From the NCBI GenBank assembly GCA_900315635.1, contig OMZV01000015.1:1-64000 (forward strand): a stretch of 64,000 bases of DNA, read 5' to 3'. The notes beneath the pieces were generated by a model. The model made no database searches, had not been told where the DNA came from, and saw nothing but the letters and a program-made list of their open reading frames with translations. This stretch comes from an uncultured Prevotella sp. GTDB lineage: Bacteria > Bacteroidota > Bacteroidia > Bacteroidales > Bacteroidaceae. Of the stretch, positions 9,089-17,757 are shown piece after piece (the first letter of the stretch is position 1; each line of letters begins with the position of its first letter). Position numbers and translations under genes: made by a program.

Positions 9089-9562
9089 ATGAAAAGGATT
9101 CTCTCAGCAATAATACTCTTCGCGGCTATCGCAATGAGCGCTGCCGCACAGTCCGACGTGGTAAGTGTTTCCGACGCACTGGCAATATTCCGGAACGGAA
9201 AACAGGCTAACGCCAAGAGCGTATTATCCAAGCAGGGCTACGCCTACAAAGGCATCTCCACCCTCGCGGGAAAGGACTATTGCTGGGCAAAGAACGTTGA
9301 GCTGTCGAAGGACTTCCTGCCGCAGAGCTACGGACGCGGCAACTCAAGCATATTCCTGCTCTCGACCGACGGAAAGGCGGCTTTCCTCTATGTCTACAAC
9401 CAGAAAGCCTACAGCGGTCTGCAGAGCCAGGTGCGCCAGAAGGGATACAATGTGCAGAAGGAAAAGGACGGCACGCTGTTGTGCACCCACGACAACATGC
9501 CTACCATTTCATTCATGCAGTTCCAGATGCCCTACCCCTTCTGCATGATGATAACAGAGTAA
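9089..9562 (+). CDS. secreted hypothetical protein
   Basis: 157 residues beginning with a clear signal peptide (MKRILSAIILFAAIAMSAAAQ), so it is exported to the periplasm or beyond. The mature part (~135 residues) has no motif I recognise. It contains a few aromatic-rich segments (GYAYKGIS, AAFLYVYNQKAYSG) suggesting a small alpha/beta fold. It lies 9 bp upstream of a DMT transporter and probably shares its promoter. Function unknown. Confidence 0.7.
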   Translation: MKRILSAIILFAAIAMSAAAQSDVVSVSDALAIFRNGKQANAKSVLSKQGYAYKGISTLAGKDYCWAKNVELSKDFLPQSYGRGNSSIFLLSTDGKAAFLYVYNQKAYSGLQSQVRQKGYNVQKEKDGTLLCTHDNMPTISFMQFQMPYPFCMMITE

Positions 9563-9571
9563 AAAGATAAA

Positions 9572-10510
9572 ATGCAATTCAGGAACAACCGCCCGCTCAC
9601 GGCGCACGTGAGCATCTTAGCTGCCGAAGTCTGCTGGGGTCTCATGTCCCCAATCGGAAAAGACGCAATGGCTCACGGCATTCCAAACATCGACTTAGTA
9701 ACATTCCGCGCCATAGGAGCAGCCATGCTCTTCTGGATAGCCTCGCTATTCGCCAAGCGCGAGCACGTGCCTCTGCGTGACATACTGCTGCTCGGAGCGG
9801 CGAGCCTGCTTGCCGTGGTCTTCAACCAGTGCCTCTTTACCATCGGACTGAGCTACACATCACCGGTCAACGCAAGCATCGTCACCACATCACTGCCGAT
9901 CTTCGCGATGATATTCTCATTCCTCATTCTCCACGAGCCACTGTCGGCAAAGAAGGTCAGCGGTGTTCTCGTGGGATGTCTCGGAGCCGTTATCCTCATC
10001 CTGACGAGCGCACAGGCTGCCAACGCCAAGGTCGGCGACATCCGGGGCGATCTGCTGTGCATGGCAGCGCAGTGCTCATTCGCACTCTATCTGTCACTGT
10101 TCAGCCCGCTCGTCCGCCGTTATTCGGTATTCACAGTCAACAAATGGATGTTCCTCTGGGCAACGATATTCATCCTGCCGCTCTCCGGCAACAGCCTTGC
10201 CACAAACGACTGGTCGCTGGTTCCTGCATCGGCATGGCTTGAGGCAGCCTACGTCGTCGTCATGGGAACATTCGTCTGCTTCATGCTCATGATGGTTGGA
10301 CAGAAGACTCTCCGCCCGACTGTCGTCTCAATATATAATAATGTGCAGCCGATCGTCAGTGTTGCCGTGAGCGTTGCAATGGGACTGAGCATCCTCCGCT
10401 GGAGCCAGGGCCTTGCCATCGTCCTAGTATTCACCGGTGTCTGGATGGTCACCAAATCAAAGAGCAAGGGTGATTTGGCGACACAAAAGGAGCATTCCGA
10501 CGACAAATAG
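9572..10510 (+). CDS. EamA/DMT-family transporter
   Basis: 312 residues with about ten hydrophobic helices and the duplicated five-helix EamA layout: first half starts AEVCWGLMSPIGKDAM with ITTSLPIFAMIFSFLILHEPL, second half has VVMGTFVCFMLMMVGQKTLRPTVVSIYNNVQPIVSVAVSV. Family members export amino acids or metabolites across the inner membrane; substrate unknown. The last codons, including the stop TAG at 10508, lie in a CGACAAATAGGGAAC copy of the repeat array that follows, so the C-terminal SDDK is probably repeat-derived. Confidence 0.85.
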   Translation: MQFRNNRPLTAHVSILAAEVCWGLMSPIGKDAMAHGIPNIDLVTFRAIGAAMLFWIASLFAKREHVPLRDILLLGAASLLAVVFNQCLFTIGLSYTSPVNASIVTTSLPIFAMIFSFLILHEPLSAKKVSGVLVGCLGAVILILTSAQAANAKVGDIRGDLLCMAAQCSFALYLSLFSPLVRRYSVFTVNKWMFLWATIFILPLSGNSLATNDWSLVPASAWLEAAYVVVMGTFVCFMLMMVGQKTLRPTVVSIYNNVQPIVSVAVSVAMGLSILRWSQGLAIVLVFTGVWMVTKSKSKGDLATQKEHSDDK

Positions 10511-10894
10511 GGAACCCACAGCGACATATTAGTAAGTTACCTGCGACAAATTGGTAACTTACTAACGACATATTAGGAGTTTTCCAACGACAAGTGGGGA
10601 ACTTACCGCGACATATTAGGAACTTACCGGCGACATATTAGGAACTTACCGGTTCGGAGACCGCCGCCCCTAATCACATATCATGAAAACAAATTCAAAA
10701 TAATTTACAGAATCAATCAGTTTTCGGCATTTTTAGATTAAAAATCAAACTAAGCGTAAATTCATTAACATGTTTTTACACTTTTTTGTCGCCGCAACTT
10801 CCGAATATTACACGATTAATTTTCATTTGCGACATATTGGGAAACAACTCAGCCCGAACCTGAACAAAACTACGACAGATTAGTAGTTTTTTCC
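10499..10894. repeat. left arm of a TGTCGC iteron array
   Basis: About nine degenerate copies of a ~21-bp unit read, on the plus strand, GCGACATATTAGGAACTTAC. The clearest copies start near 10501, 10521, 10543, 10564, 10586, 10608, 10629, 10829 and 10872; the two at 10608 and 10629 are nearly identical and contiguous. One copy in the reverse sense (TTTTTTGTCGCC) lies near 10782. No gene occupies 10511-11074; this region also contains a TCGGAG hairpin (10650-10673) and the tRNA-Ser promoter. Confidence 0.85.
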
Positions 10895-10995
10895 TTTTTT
10901 ATTACAATACAACCCATTAGACACACCTTCACAACCCGCTATTTCCCCAAAAATACACTTTTTAGCATATAAAAATGAAAAAAATCGCCCAAAAG

Positions 10996-11027
10996 CTTGC
11001 ACGGTCAAAAAAGAATCACTACCTTTG
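10996..11027 (+). promoter_or_regulatory. promoter of tRNA-Ser
   Basis: CTTG at 10996-10999 and TACCTTTG at 11020-11027 are 20 bp apart, about 48 bp ahead of the tRNA. The -7 match is perfect. Confidence 0.6.
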
Positions 11028-11074
11028 CACCGCGTTTGACAAGAACGTCTGGTAAGGAACGCCTAAAGTCCCAA

Positions 11075-11163
11075 GGAAGGATGGGTGAGTGGCTGAAACC
11101 AGCAGTTTGCTAAACTGCCGTGCGCAATTACGCGTACCGGGGGTTCGAATCCCCCTCCTTCCG
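11075..11163 (+). tRNA. tRNA-Ser (GCT)
   Basis: The acceptor strands GGAAGGA (11075-11081) and TCCTTCC (11156-11162) pair. The anticodon loop TTTGCTAAA carries GCT, decoding AGC/AGT. A long variable arm (class II) fits serine. The T arm is CGGGGGTTCGAATCCCCC. CCA is encoded at 11164-11166. Confidence 0.95.
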
Positions 11164-11166
11164 CCA

Positions 11167-11215
11167 GGACAAGATTCTCAATCTTGGCATAAGAGTTCGA
11201 TTCTCTTACCGACTA
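11167..11215 (+). pseudogene. orphan 3' half of a tRNA (Glu-CTC-like)
   Basis: Directly after the tRNA-Ser CCA lies an anticodon arm (CAAGA, loop TTCTCAA, TCTTG), a short variable loop, a T arm (AAGAG TTCGATT CTCTT) and the 3' acceptor strand ACCGACT. The matching 5' acceptor strand and D arm are absent because tRNA-Ser occupies that space. The anticodon reads CTC (Glu). Such 3' halves are often left by integrases that target tRNA genes, or by recombination between tRNA genes. Confidence 0.6.
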
Positions 11216-11231
11216 CAAATCGACAACAACC

Positions 11232-11267
11232 AAAGCGTCACTGACATCTGTCCGTGGCGCTTTTTTT
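11232..11267 (+). terminator. intrinsic terminator after the tRNA unit
   Basis: AAAGCG(T)CAC and GTG(G)CGCTTT form a hairpin followed by TTTTTTT. It ends the tRNA-Ser transcript ahead of the second DMT gene. Confidence 0.8.
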
Positions 11268-11292
11268 ATTAGCTTTAAGTTTAATTACAGAA

Positions 11293-12171
11293 ATGACCAA
11301 CTCAACCAAAGTCAAGGGATTCGCAGCCGGAATCCTTGCAGCCATGTTCTATGGCACCAATCCCCTGGGCTCCCTCCCGCTCTATGCCGACGGAATCAAC
11401 TCGGCGTCAATCCTCTTCTATCGGTATGCCATCGCGGTAGCAGCCTTCGCCGTCGCCATGCTCATCATGCACGAGCCGTTCCGGGTGAAGCGCGGCCATC
11501 TCATCCGACTGGCATTCCTCGGCGCACTTTTCTCACTATCGTCGACAACCCTCTACGTCGCATTCCTCTACATGGATGCCGGTGTCGCCTCGACGATACT
11601 CTTCTCCTACCCTATCATGGTAGCCGTACTCATGGTCGCCGTCTTCCACGAACGCGCCTCATGGCTCACAGCACTGTCCATCGGACTGGCGACAACGGGC
11701 ATAGCTCTCCTCTACCGGGGCGACGGCGGGGCAAAGCTCTCAGCCACAGGACTGGCGCTGGTCATCGTTTCGTCGCTGCTCTATGCCATTTACATCATAG
11801 CCGTACAGCGGTGGAACCACCCCTACTCGTCTGTCACATTCACCTTCTGGATAGTCCTCTTCGGACTCGCCACAATTCTCCTCTTTTCCCTTTTCACGGG
11901 CGAACAGATACAACTTCTGCATGGTGTCAAGGAATGGGCCTGCGGCGTCCAGCTGGCACTTCTGCCGACGGTTCTATCCCTCTTCCTGATGAACATCGCC
12001 ATCCGCAATATCGGTTCGACACCATCGGCTATTCTCGGAGCCCTGGAGCCGGTCACAGCGGTCATCATCGGCGTCACCATCTTCGGCGAGAACTTCTCCT
12101 GCCGCCTCGCCATTGGCATTGCCCTCATCCTCAGCGGTGTCATCATCATCGTCGCCAAATCAGCGAAATAA
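11293..12171 (+). CDS. EamA/DMT-family transporter
   Basis: 292 residues. The start at 11293 is preferred because an upstream in-frame ATG (11254) lies inside the tRNA terminator hairpin. About ten hydrophobic helices with the EamA duplication: the first half contains YGTNPLGSLPLY and ILFSYPIMVAVLMVAVFHE; the second contains ALLPTVLSLFLMNIAIRNIGSTPSAILGALEPVTAVIIG. It is a presumed inner-membrane exporter of unknown substrate, of the same family as the protein at 9572 but clearly diverged from it. It sits between the two arms of the TGTCGC repeat array. A GGTGCGACAA/TTGTCGCACC hairpin lies 80 bp downstream. Confidence 0.85.
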   Translation: MTNSTKVKGFAAGILAAMFYGTNPLGSLPLYADGINSASILFYRYAIAVAAFAVAMLIMHEPFRVKRGHLIRLAFLGALFSLSSTTLYVAFLYMDAGVASTILFSYPIMVAVLMVAVFHERASWLTALSIGLATTGIALLYRGDGGAKLSATGLALVIVSSLLYAIYIIAVQRWNHPYSSVTFTFWIVLFGLATILLFSLFTGEQIQLLHGVKEWACGVQLALLPTVLSLFLMNIAIRNIGSTPSAILGALEPVTAVIIGVTIFGENFSCRLAIGIALILSGVIIIVAKSAK

Positions 12172-12841
12172 AAATACTCGATATTATCTATAAAACCAAT
12201 TTGTCAAACAACCCGAGGAATTTCCTTTTTTGTCGGACAAGAGTAAAAACAAGGTGCGACAACTTACTACTAATTTGTCGCACCATTCATAATCTACTGA
12301 TAATCAAATAAATAAAAACCTAAAATCAAAGACAAATTTCCTACTTTTTATTTCTAATTCCCTTCCACAATCAAGGAAATTAGTCAAAAAATCATTTTTT
12401 TGTAAACAAAAACAGCAAAAAAGCTCTCCAAACTCCCAAAATGTCGAACATAAACTACTAATTTGTCGCATCAGCCCATCATTTACTTACCAATTTGTCG
12501 GCTTAACCCTACCCTATTGTCGCCCGGTTTTACTAATTTGTCGTCGCTAAACTACTAATTTGTCGTCGAACATCGCTGCAACAATTTCACTATCAATAAG
12601 TTACAAGTACCTAAATAATCTATTATAAAGATAAAAATAATGATAATCTAAACCAAGAAAATTTTTATTTTTTTTCTATTGGATCTATTCTTTTTTGATT
12701 TTTCCAGCCTGATTTCAACAGCCTTCTCTTTCTTCTGTTCCCCATGTTTCTGTTTTTTCAACAGCGCTTCCTTCTTCTGTTCTCCATGTTTCAGTTTTCT
12801 TCTTTTGCTTATCCCTTTTTTATAGTCTCCGTACTGGAGAT

Positions 12842-12867
12842 GGGGACGCGCACCTTGGGTGCGTCCC
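12842..12867. repeat. dispersed short palindrome (GGGACGC type)
   Basis: GGGACGCGCACC TT GGGTGCGTCCC forms a strong hairpin followed by TACAGTG. A close relative lies at 23385-23408. Confidence 0.6.
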
Positions 12868-13067
12868 TACAGTGATGATGTTAAATATTTTCTTTTGCTC
12901 TTTGATCAACTGCTATATAACTTTGTGACATACAAATGTCCTTTAACCTCTATTTTTTGAATGTTCCTTTTTTGTCGCACCCACATATTTCTCTCAGGAA
13001 GAAGTTCCATTTTTGTCGCCGGTAAGTTTGCTCCCTATTTGTCGCTATTATATTATCTCATATTCTA

Positions 13068-13145
13068 TAAATACCCAATTGGATTTTAAAAGATACCCAA
13101 TCAGAATCTAATCCGGTATCTTTCACTAGTTAAAAAAGACCCAAT
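13068..13145. repeat. ATACCCAATC direct and inverted repeats
   Basis: ATACCCAATT, AGATACCCAATCAGA and GGTATCTTT occur within 80 bp, giving both direct copies and an AAAGATACC/GGTATCTTT inverted pair. The same ATACCCAATCA word recurs at 50021-50055. Confidence 0.5.
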
Positions 13146-13652
13146 TACAGACCAAATAAACGTTCGCGAAAATCAATCTATTTATATATATATTTTAATT
13201 TATTTTTCGCGAACTACTTTATTTTTACCCCAAGCATATTTTACCAATTATTTTACAAACTTCTATACTCCCTATTTGTCGGAGTTTTCATTTTCTACTT
13301 CTGTAATCCCCTACCCTCTTCTCCCTTATTTTCCCATTTTCAGAGAAATTCCCTTTTTGTCTCCTTCAATTTTCATTGATTACATTCCTGCGACATATTG
13401 GGAACTTATTTTCTTCTCCTTTTAATTTTATCAATTAACTTTAATTTCCATTCTATCAACTACTTATCTTCTCTCTATTCGATTAAAAATTTAAATTTAA
13501 CTCAATTTTTCACTTTTTTGTCGCCAAACCACTTTAAGGTACAGCTTAACATTACTGAAAATCAATCTTTTAAAGGCTCTTTTGCTCACCTATCTTTCAG
13601 TCTTCAGAATTAAGTTTATTCCCTACTTGTCGCAATGTTCCTTTTTTGTCGC

Positions 13653-15012
13653 ATTTAAGCTTTATTTTTGCCTCAGAGGCATTTTCTTGCTCATTTGAAT
13701 CCGTTTGTGCAGACTTACTCCTTTTCCTGGTTTCGGCTCTTTGAGTTTTCTATATTTATTGACGGTTTTCTCAATTTGCCCATTTTCGGCGTTTTTCGGG
13801 TATTCCCCCACTGCTTTCTCGAATACCGCCGTTTTGAAGGCTCTTTTTTATGTTTTTGGAGGCTTAAACTGCCTACATCCTTCAGCTTGATATAGCCGTT
13901 ACTTTATATTATTTATGTTCTTACTTCTTCTCTTAATGACACATATAGTCCGGCTCTTTCCCGCTTGATATTTATTCCATTATTAATCCTATTTTCCCGG
14001 CTTTACTTTTTCGAAGTTAAGAAGTAATTCTCTGCTTTCCCAGCCTTTTTTTATCGCAATGACATTCTTATCTCCTTCTGTTTTCTTACTTTTGTTAATA
14101 ATTTTCTTATTTCTTGTTTTTTCCTGTAGGGGAGACCTAAACGTGGCGCATGGTCTCCTCTACTGGTTGATGAGTTTGATATACCTGGTATATTTTTAAT
14201 TTATACGCATCACTGTAGTGGCTCACCTTATATATATATCTATATAATAATAGTTATATTTCAATATTTCTTTATTCCTTTATTTAAAAGTCTCCATATA
14301 TCTTAATTTCTATATTTACTTACATCTTTATTTATATGTTCCTTTATTTCTTTATTTTACAATCTCTATATATCTTTATATCTTTATCTTTTTATTTTTT
14401 TATGTCTTTAAATCTTTACACTTTTATATCATTATAACTTTATATCCCTAAATCTTTATATCTTTATTTCTTTATTTCAAAATATCTATATACTTTTATA
14501 TTGTATTTATTAATTTATCTATTTCAATATATCCAAACATATTTACTTTTATATACCCATAAATTTATAAACCTAAATATATCTATATACCTAATTACCT
14601 ATCTTTTTATTTATCTAATTATCTGTTTTTATATATCTTTATATCTAGGCATTTCTATATAAACATTCAAAAGTTCCTTTATATATAAAAACCAATGTTT
14701 TTATATTCAAAAACACCTATATACCTATATACCTATAAATATATAAGCCTATATATAAATAAATCTTTTTGTTTTCTCTAAATTTATTGTGTATATTTCT
14801 GTTTAACTATACAAATATATAAATAAATAATATATCTTTCCATCTTTATTTTTATGTATAAAAAAATAAAGACTTACTTGTTTGTTTACGTTTTTATTTG
14901 TATATTTGCAGTCGAATTCTTCATTATAGCTTACGCATAATACTAGATTCTATATATTGATATTTAAGTATAAATATATATTAAATTCTAACTAGTTGAG
15001 AATAAAGACAAT
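13653..15012. other. gene-free AT-rich, pyrimidine-biased region
   Basis: No gene is supported. From about 14170 the plus strand is extremely AT-rich and T-over-A biased, made of degenerate TATATCTTTAT/TTTCTTTATT words for roughly 800 bp. Such tracts unwind easily and are typical of replication origins or horizontally acquired DNA, but no DnaA box (TTATCCACA) was seen. A short palindrome (14126-14164) is shared with 29472-29508. The tract ends at the ATG of the membrane protein at 15013. Confidence 0.65.
14126..14164. repeat. dispersed palindrome (GTAGGGGAGACC type), copy 1
   Basis: GTAGGGGAGACC...GGTCTCCTCTAC forms a hairpin with loop containing CGTGGCGCAT. The same element occurs inverted at 29472-29508. 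Confidence 0.65.
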
Positions 15013-15723
15013 ATGTCAAATACTAAAATTGGAATTTTCGATGTTACGCAGAAGAGTAACAAACAACTGACTTGGGTGCTGGCTGTTTTATTGGTGCTCG
15101 AGGCACTTGTCTGTGTTGGTGATTACATCGGATTAGTCGGAGTCTCTCGTGGACCTTTAGTATATGGCATAAGCAGAATAACTCAATCCGGAGTGGGGAA
15201 TGTGCTCCTGCCAATTGTGTGTTCGTATTTTTTTATTCATATTTGGTTCTTTTTTCGAAGATCGTTGGCAGCTGCTAATTCCATGCTCCGGTATTTAGTT
15301 TTGGCAATAATTGCGCTTATTGTATGTGATATGGTGCTAGGTTTAATGCCTGACAGCTTCTCAACTTTAGAGCAAATTCAGCATCCTTCGAAGTTTACTT
15401 CCTTTGCTTCCAGCTTTATGTCGGTCAGTTTAGGTCTTCAGATTTTGCTTAAAACAGTTCTGAGTATTGGATTAATTGTGAAGTTTACGGGCAGAATCCG
15501 TACGTTTGCCTGGGTTACATTGGTCTGTGTACTGTTAATTGGTGATGGTAGATATTTATATACATATTTATATAATGCAGGAATTAACGCTTCGAATCAG
15601 GGATTAGCCCTCGGTATGATGGTATTTAAATATCTTACAGTTGTTATTCCTGTTATTTTCCTTCGCCGAACAATGACATATACTAATGTAAAATCGGCTG
15701 ATGGTGATACTGATATTAATTAA
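15013..15723 (+). CDS. multi-pass membrane protein of unknown function
   Basis: 236 residues with six or so hydrophobic helices: LTWVLAVLLVLEALVCVGDYIG, LLPIVCSYFFIHIWFFF, YLVLAIIALIVCDMVLGL, GLQILLKTVLSIGLIVKF, TFAWVTLVCVLLIGDG and FKYLTVVIPVIFL. There is no signal peptide and no motif I recognise. Base composition is AT-rich compared with the rest of the window and matches the preceding desert. It stands 87 bp upstream of the ParA gene in the same direction and may belong to that module. Function unknown. Confidence 0.7.
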   Translation: MSNTKIGIFDVTQKSNKQLTWVLAVLLVLEALVCVGDYIGLVGVSRGPLVYGISRITQSGVGNVLLPIVCSYFFIHIWFFFRRSLAAANSMLRYLVLAIIALIVCDMVLGLMPDSFSTLEQIQHPSKFTSFASSFMSVSLGLQILLKTVLSIGLIVKFTGRIRTFAWVTLVCVLLIGDGRYLYTYLYNAGINASNQGLALGMMVFKYLTVVIPVIFLRRTMTYTNVKSADGDTDIN

Positions 15724-15810
15724 ACATTTTATTATTTCTAGATTCTTATATCTACATAATGATTTATTTAAATATATATAGAATTAAAAATATTAATACA
15801 TTTATATGTT

Positions 15811-16473
15811 ATGAAGAACAGAATTGTAGTATTTGCTAATCAGAAGGGTGGAGTAGGCAAGTCGACCCTTTGTATTCTCTTCGCAAACTATCTTGCTTAT
15901 AAAGGTATGCCGGTTTGCATCATTGATACCGACTTGCAGAAGACTATCCTCTCACAGCGTAACAAGGATTCTGAAGTTTTTCTTGGTGATGATGAACCTT
16001 ACTCTGTTCAGGGATTTGATGTTTCTGATCCGGAGACTATGCAACAGCTTATGGATTCTGCCCGTCAGGTCGATGGTTTTGTGCTGATGGACTCTCCGGG
16101 TAATGTTTCCGAGGATGGACTCGTTCCGATGTTCGCAGGTGCTGACTTTATTGTCTGCCCATACGAATATGAGGAGAAGACATTGGATTCAACTGGTGTG
16201 TTTGTCGGCGTTATCAATAAGCTCCGTGAGCATAATTCTGACATGAAGGGTGAGCTTTTCTTCGTTCCTAACCGCATTGATGCCCGTATCGGAACTAGTG
16301 AAGAGAACCGTATGTGGAAGCAGACTGACCAGATTTTCAAGAAGTTGGGTCATGTTACCCCAAGAATAGCCAGTCGTGCAACACTGAAACGTATCAACAC
16401 TTACGAGCTGTTGTCGACCCAGCGCGATGCGGTAAGTGAATGTTTCGATTATATGTTGCGTAAGATGAAGTAA
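15811..16473 (+). CDS. ParA-family ATPase
   Basis: 220 residues. It opens with the deviant Walker A motif FANQKGGVGKST (residues ~8-19) and has a switch/Walker B-like segment GFVLMDSPG (~90-98), the marks of ParA/Soj/MinD ATPases that move DNA or protein cargo along the nucleoid. There is no N-terminal DNA-binding extension, so it resembles small type Ib partition ATPases. It is followed 34 bp later by a small DNA-binding-type protein that would be its ParB-like partner. This family also occurs in conjugative elements and in mobile plasmids of Bacteroidetes, so chromosomal versus element ancestry is open. Confidence 0.9.
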   Translation: MKNRIVVFANQKGGVGKSTLCILFANYLAYKGMPVCIIDTDLQKTILSQRNKDSEVFLGDDEPYSVQGFDVSDPETMQQLMDSARQVDGFVLMDSPGNVSEDGLVPMFAGADFIVCPYEYEEKTLDSTGVFVGVINKLREHNSDMKGELFFVPNRIDARIGTSEENRMWKQTDQIFKKLGHVTPRIASRATLKRINTYELLSTQRDAVSECFDYMLRKMK

Positions 16474-16507
16474 GAATATTCAAACTAAACTATACATTAT
16501 TATATAT

Positions 16508-17056
16508 ATGACTACTAAGAAGAAGACAAGTGTGGTGCTGCCGGGTGGTATAGCCGGACTAGTTCACCAGGTGCAGAGTGGCAGGAGTGAGGAGCCTGAA
16601 AAGAAACCTACTGAGACATCGAAAGCTTTTTCAGATGATGAAATATCCGATAATGAGGCCGTTGCAGAATCCCGCAGTGAGCCTGCCGGTGAGCAGGGTG
16701 GGGTAGAGGCTGCTGCTCCCGCTCCACAGGAGAAGCGCCGCCGTGGTCGTCCTGCAACTCCAAAGCAGGAGATTTCGCCGACGGCTAAGGCTGAGCGTGA
16801 GTATAAGATAGTTAAGGACAGTGGTGCTGACAGCTGGGACCTCTTCCTCGACTTGGGTAAGATTTACAAGACCCGTGACGACAGGCTTGCCACAATTTAT
16901 ATCGATCCCGACTTGAAGCGTATCCTCGATCGGCTGAAGACGGCAAGTAATGTGAAGCTTCCGACAGCTGCCATTCTCTCAAGTATTGTTGCAAGATTCA
17001 TCTTCGACCACCAGAAGAAAATCAATGAAGTCATCTTTGGTGAACGCTTGATATAA
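16508..17056 (+). CDS. probable ParA partner, AT-hook plus ribbon-helix-helix-like
   Basis: 182 residues. Residues 1-75 are polar and probably disordered. Near residue 78 is KRRRGRPATP, an AT-hook (RGRP core) that would bind the minor groove of AT-rich DNA. The C-terminal ~60 residues (DRLATIYIDPDLKRILDRLK...AAILSSIVARFI) have the strand-helix-helix pattern of ribbon-helix-helix domains, close to DUF3408-type proteins next to ParA in Bacteroides elements. The position after ParA suggests it is the centromere-binding protein. The repeat array at 10.5-13.7 kb is a candidate binding region; this is inference. Confidence 0.65.
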   Translation: MTTKKKTSVVLPGGIAGLVHQVQSGRSEEPEKKPTETSKAFSDDEISDNEAVAESRSEPAGEQGGVEAAAPAPQEKRRRGRPATPKQEISPTAKAEREYKIVKDSGADSWDLFLDLGKIYKTRDDRLATIYIDPDLKRILDRLKTASNVKLPTAAILSSIVARFIFDHQKKINEVIFGERLI

Positions 17057-17073
17057 TTATACCCCATAAAAAG

Positions 17074-17149
17074 TCTCTCAAAATTCGCTCAAATGAAACC
17101 AACTGGCCGGTTGGCCGCAAATACGGGAATTTTGAGAGATTTTCTTTTT
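17074..17149 (+). terminator. terminator after the parA operon
   Basis: TCTCTCAAAATTC (17074-17086) pairs with GAATTTTGAGAGA (17127-17139), followed by TTTTCTTTTTT. A second hairpin, CAACTGGCCGGTTG, sits in the loop. Confidence 0.8.
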
Positions 17150-17248
17150 TCTGCCTTTTTCATCCTTTTCCTTATTCTTTTATGTTGTTGATTATCAACT
17201 AGTTACTTTTTAGTTGATGATTTGATACACTTGTCTATACACATAGAA

Positions 17249-17280
17249 TTTGGAAAACGCTGTTTTCTGCAGTACCTTTG
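17249..17280 (+). promoter_or_regulatory. promoter of the M15 peptidase gene
   Basis: TTTG (17249-17252) and TACCTTTG (17273-17280) with 20 bp between them, about 40 bp before the ATG at 17320. Confidence 0.7.
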
Positions 17281-17319
17281 CAACTGTAAACAAGAAAACA
17301 CAACATTTAGATTGATACT

Positions 17320-17757
17320 ATGGAAAACACAAAGACAATTTACCTTTCAGAGCATTTTACGCTCCAGGAGATGTTGCGGTCGGGAACCGCCATCGCCTAC
17401 GGTATTGACAACACACCCACTGCGCGGGACATTGAAAATCTTCGTTCACTGTGCCGCGCAGTGCTGGAACCCCTTCGCCGCCGTTTCGGTAGGATAATCA
17501 TTACCAGTGGTTACCGGTCGAAGAAGTTGAACAAGAGGGTAGGGGGAGTGAAGAACTCCCAGCACCTTTATGGTGAAGCTGCCGACATCTATGTCTCCAA
17601 TCCGGAGATTGCCCATAAGTTTGCGCAGTTCATCATTTCCCACACGGATTTTGATCAGCTCATCTATGATCCCGCTGTACGTGGTGGTCGGCTTAAGCCA
17701 CACTGGCTTCATGTCAGTCACACAACACGGCATTATAATCGTCATCAGGTCATTTAA
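17320..17757 (+). CDS. M15-type peptidase (D-Ala-D-Ala carboxypeptidase family)
   Basis: 145 residues. The pattern SGYRSKKLNKRVGG...NSQHLYGEAADIYV carries the SxHxxGxAxD zinc site (His and Asp), and LKPHWLHVSH supplies the second His of the site, as in peptidase M15_3 proteins that cut peptidoglycan peptides. There is no signal peptide, as is common when the enzyme belongs to phage or element lysis functions or is released by other means. It lies between the parA module and the HU-like gene, a neighbourhood repeated in Bacteroidetes genomes where HU, smalltalk and an amidase or peptidase are neighbours. Confidence 0.85.
   Translation: MENTKTIYLSEHFTLQEMLRSGTAIAYGIDNTPTARDIENLRSLCRAVLEPLRRRFGRIIITSGYRSKKLNKRVGGVKNSQHLYGEAADIYVSNPEIAHKFAQFIISHTDFDQLIYDPAVRGGRLKPHWLHVSHTTRHYNRHQVI

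Larger units (their letters stand above)
12195..13652. repeat. right arm of the TGTCGC iteron array
   Basis: About fifteen degenerate copies, mostly reading ACTAATTTGTCGC or TCCCTATTTGTCGC on the plus strand, opposite to the left arm. Cores lie near 12201, 12231, 12275, 12442, 12462, 12494, 12515, 12537, 12560, 12972, 13013, 13038, 13276, 13517, 13628 and 13646. One reversed copy (GCGACATATTGGGAAC) lies at 13390. The copy at 12275 is the right arm of the hairpin GGTGCGACAA/TTGTCGCACC (12253-12284). No coding region is convincing here; frames at 13398-13895 are AT-rich and lack start signals. Confidence 0.8.

Noticed and set aside
13398..13895. short plus-strand open frames as genes
   Set aside because: They lie in T-rich repeat-laden DNA, have Phe/Ser-rich composition typical of such DNA, and lack ribosome sites and promoters.
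14170..15012. classical DnaA-type oriC
   Set aside because: No cluster of TTATCCACA-like boxes and no dnaA, dnaN or gidA neighbours; an origin role is kept only as a hypothesis based on composition and repeats.
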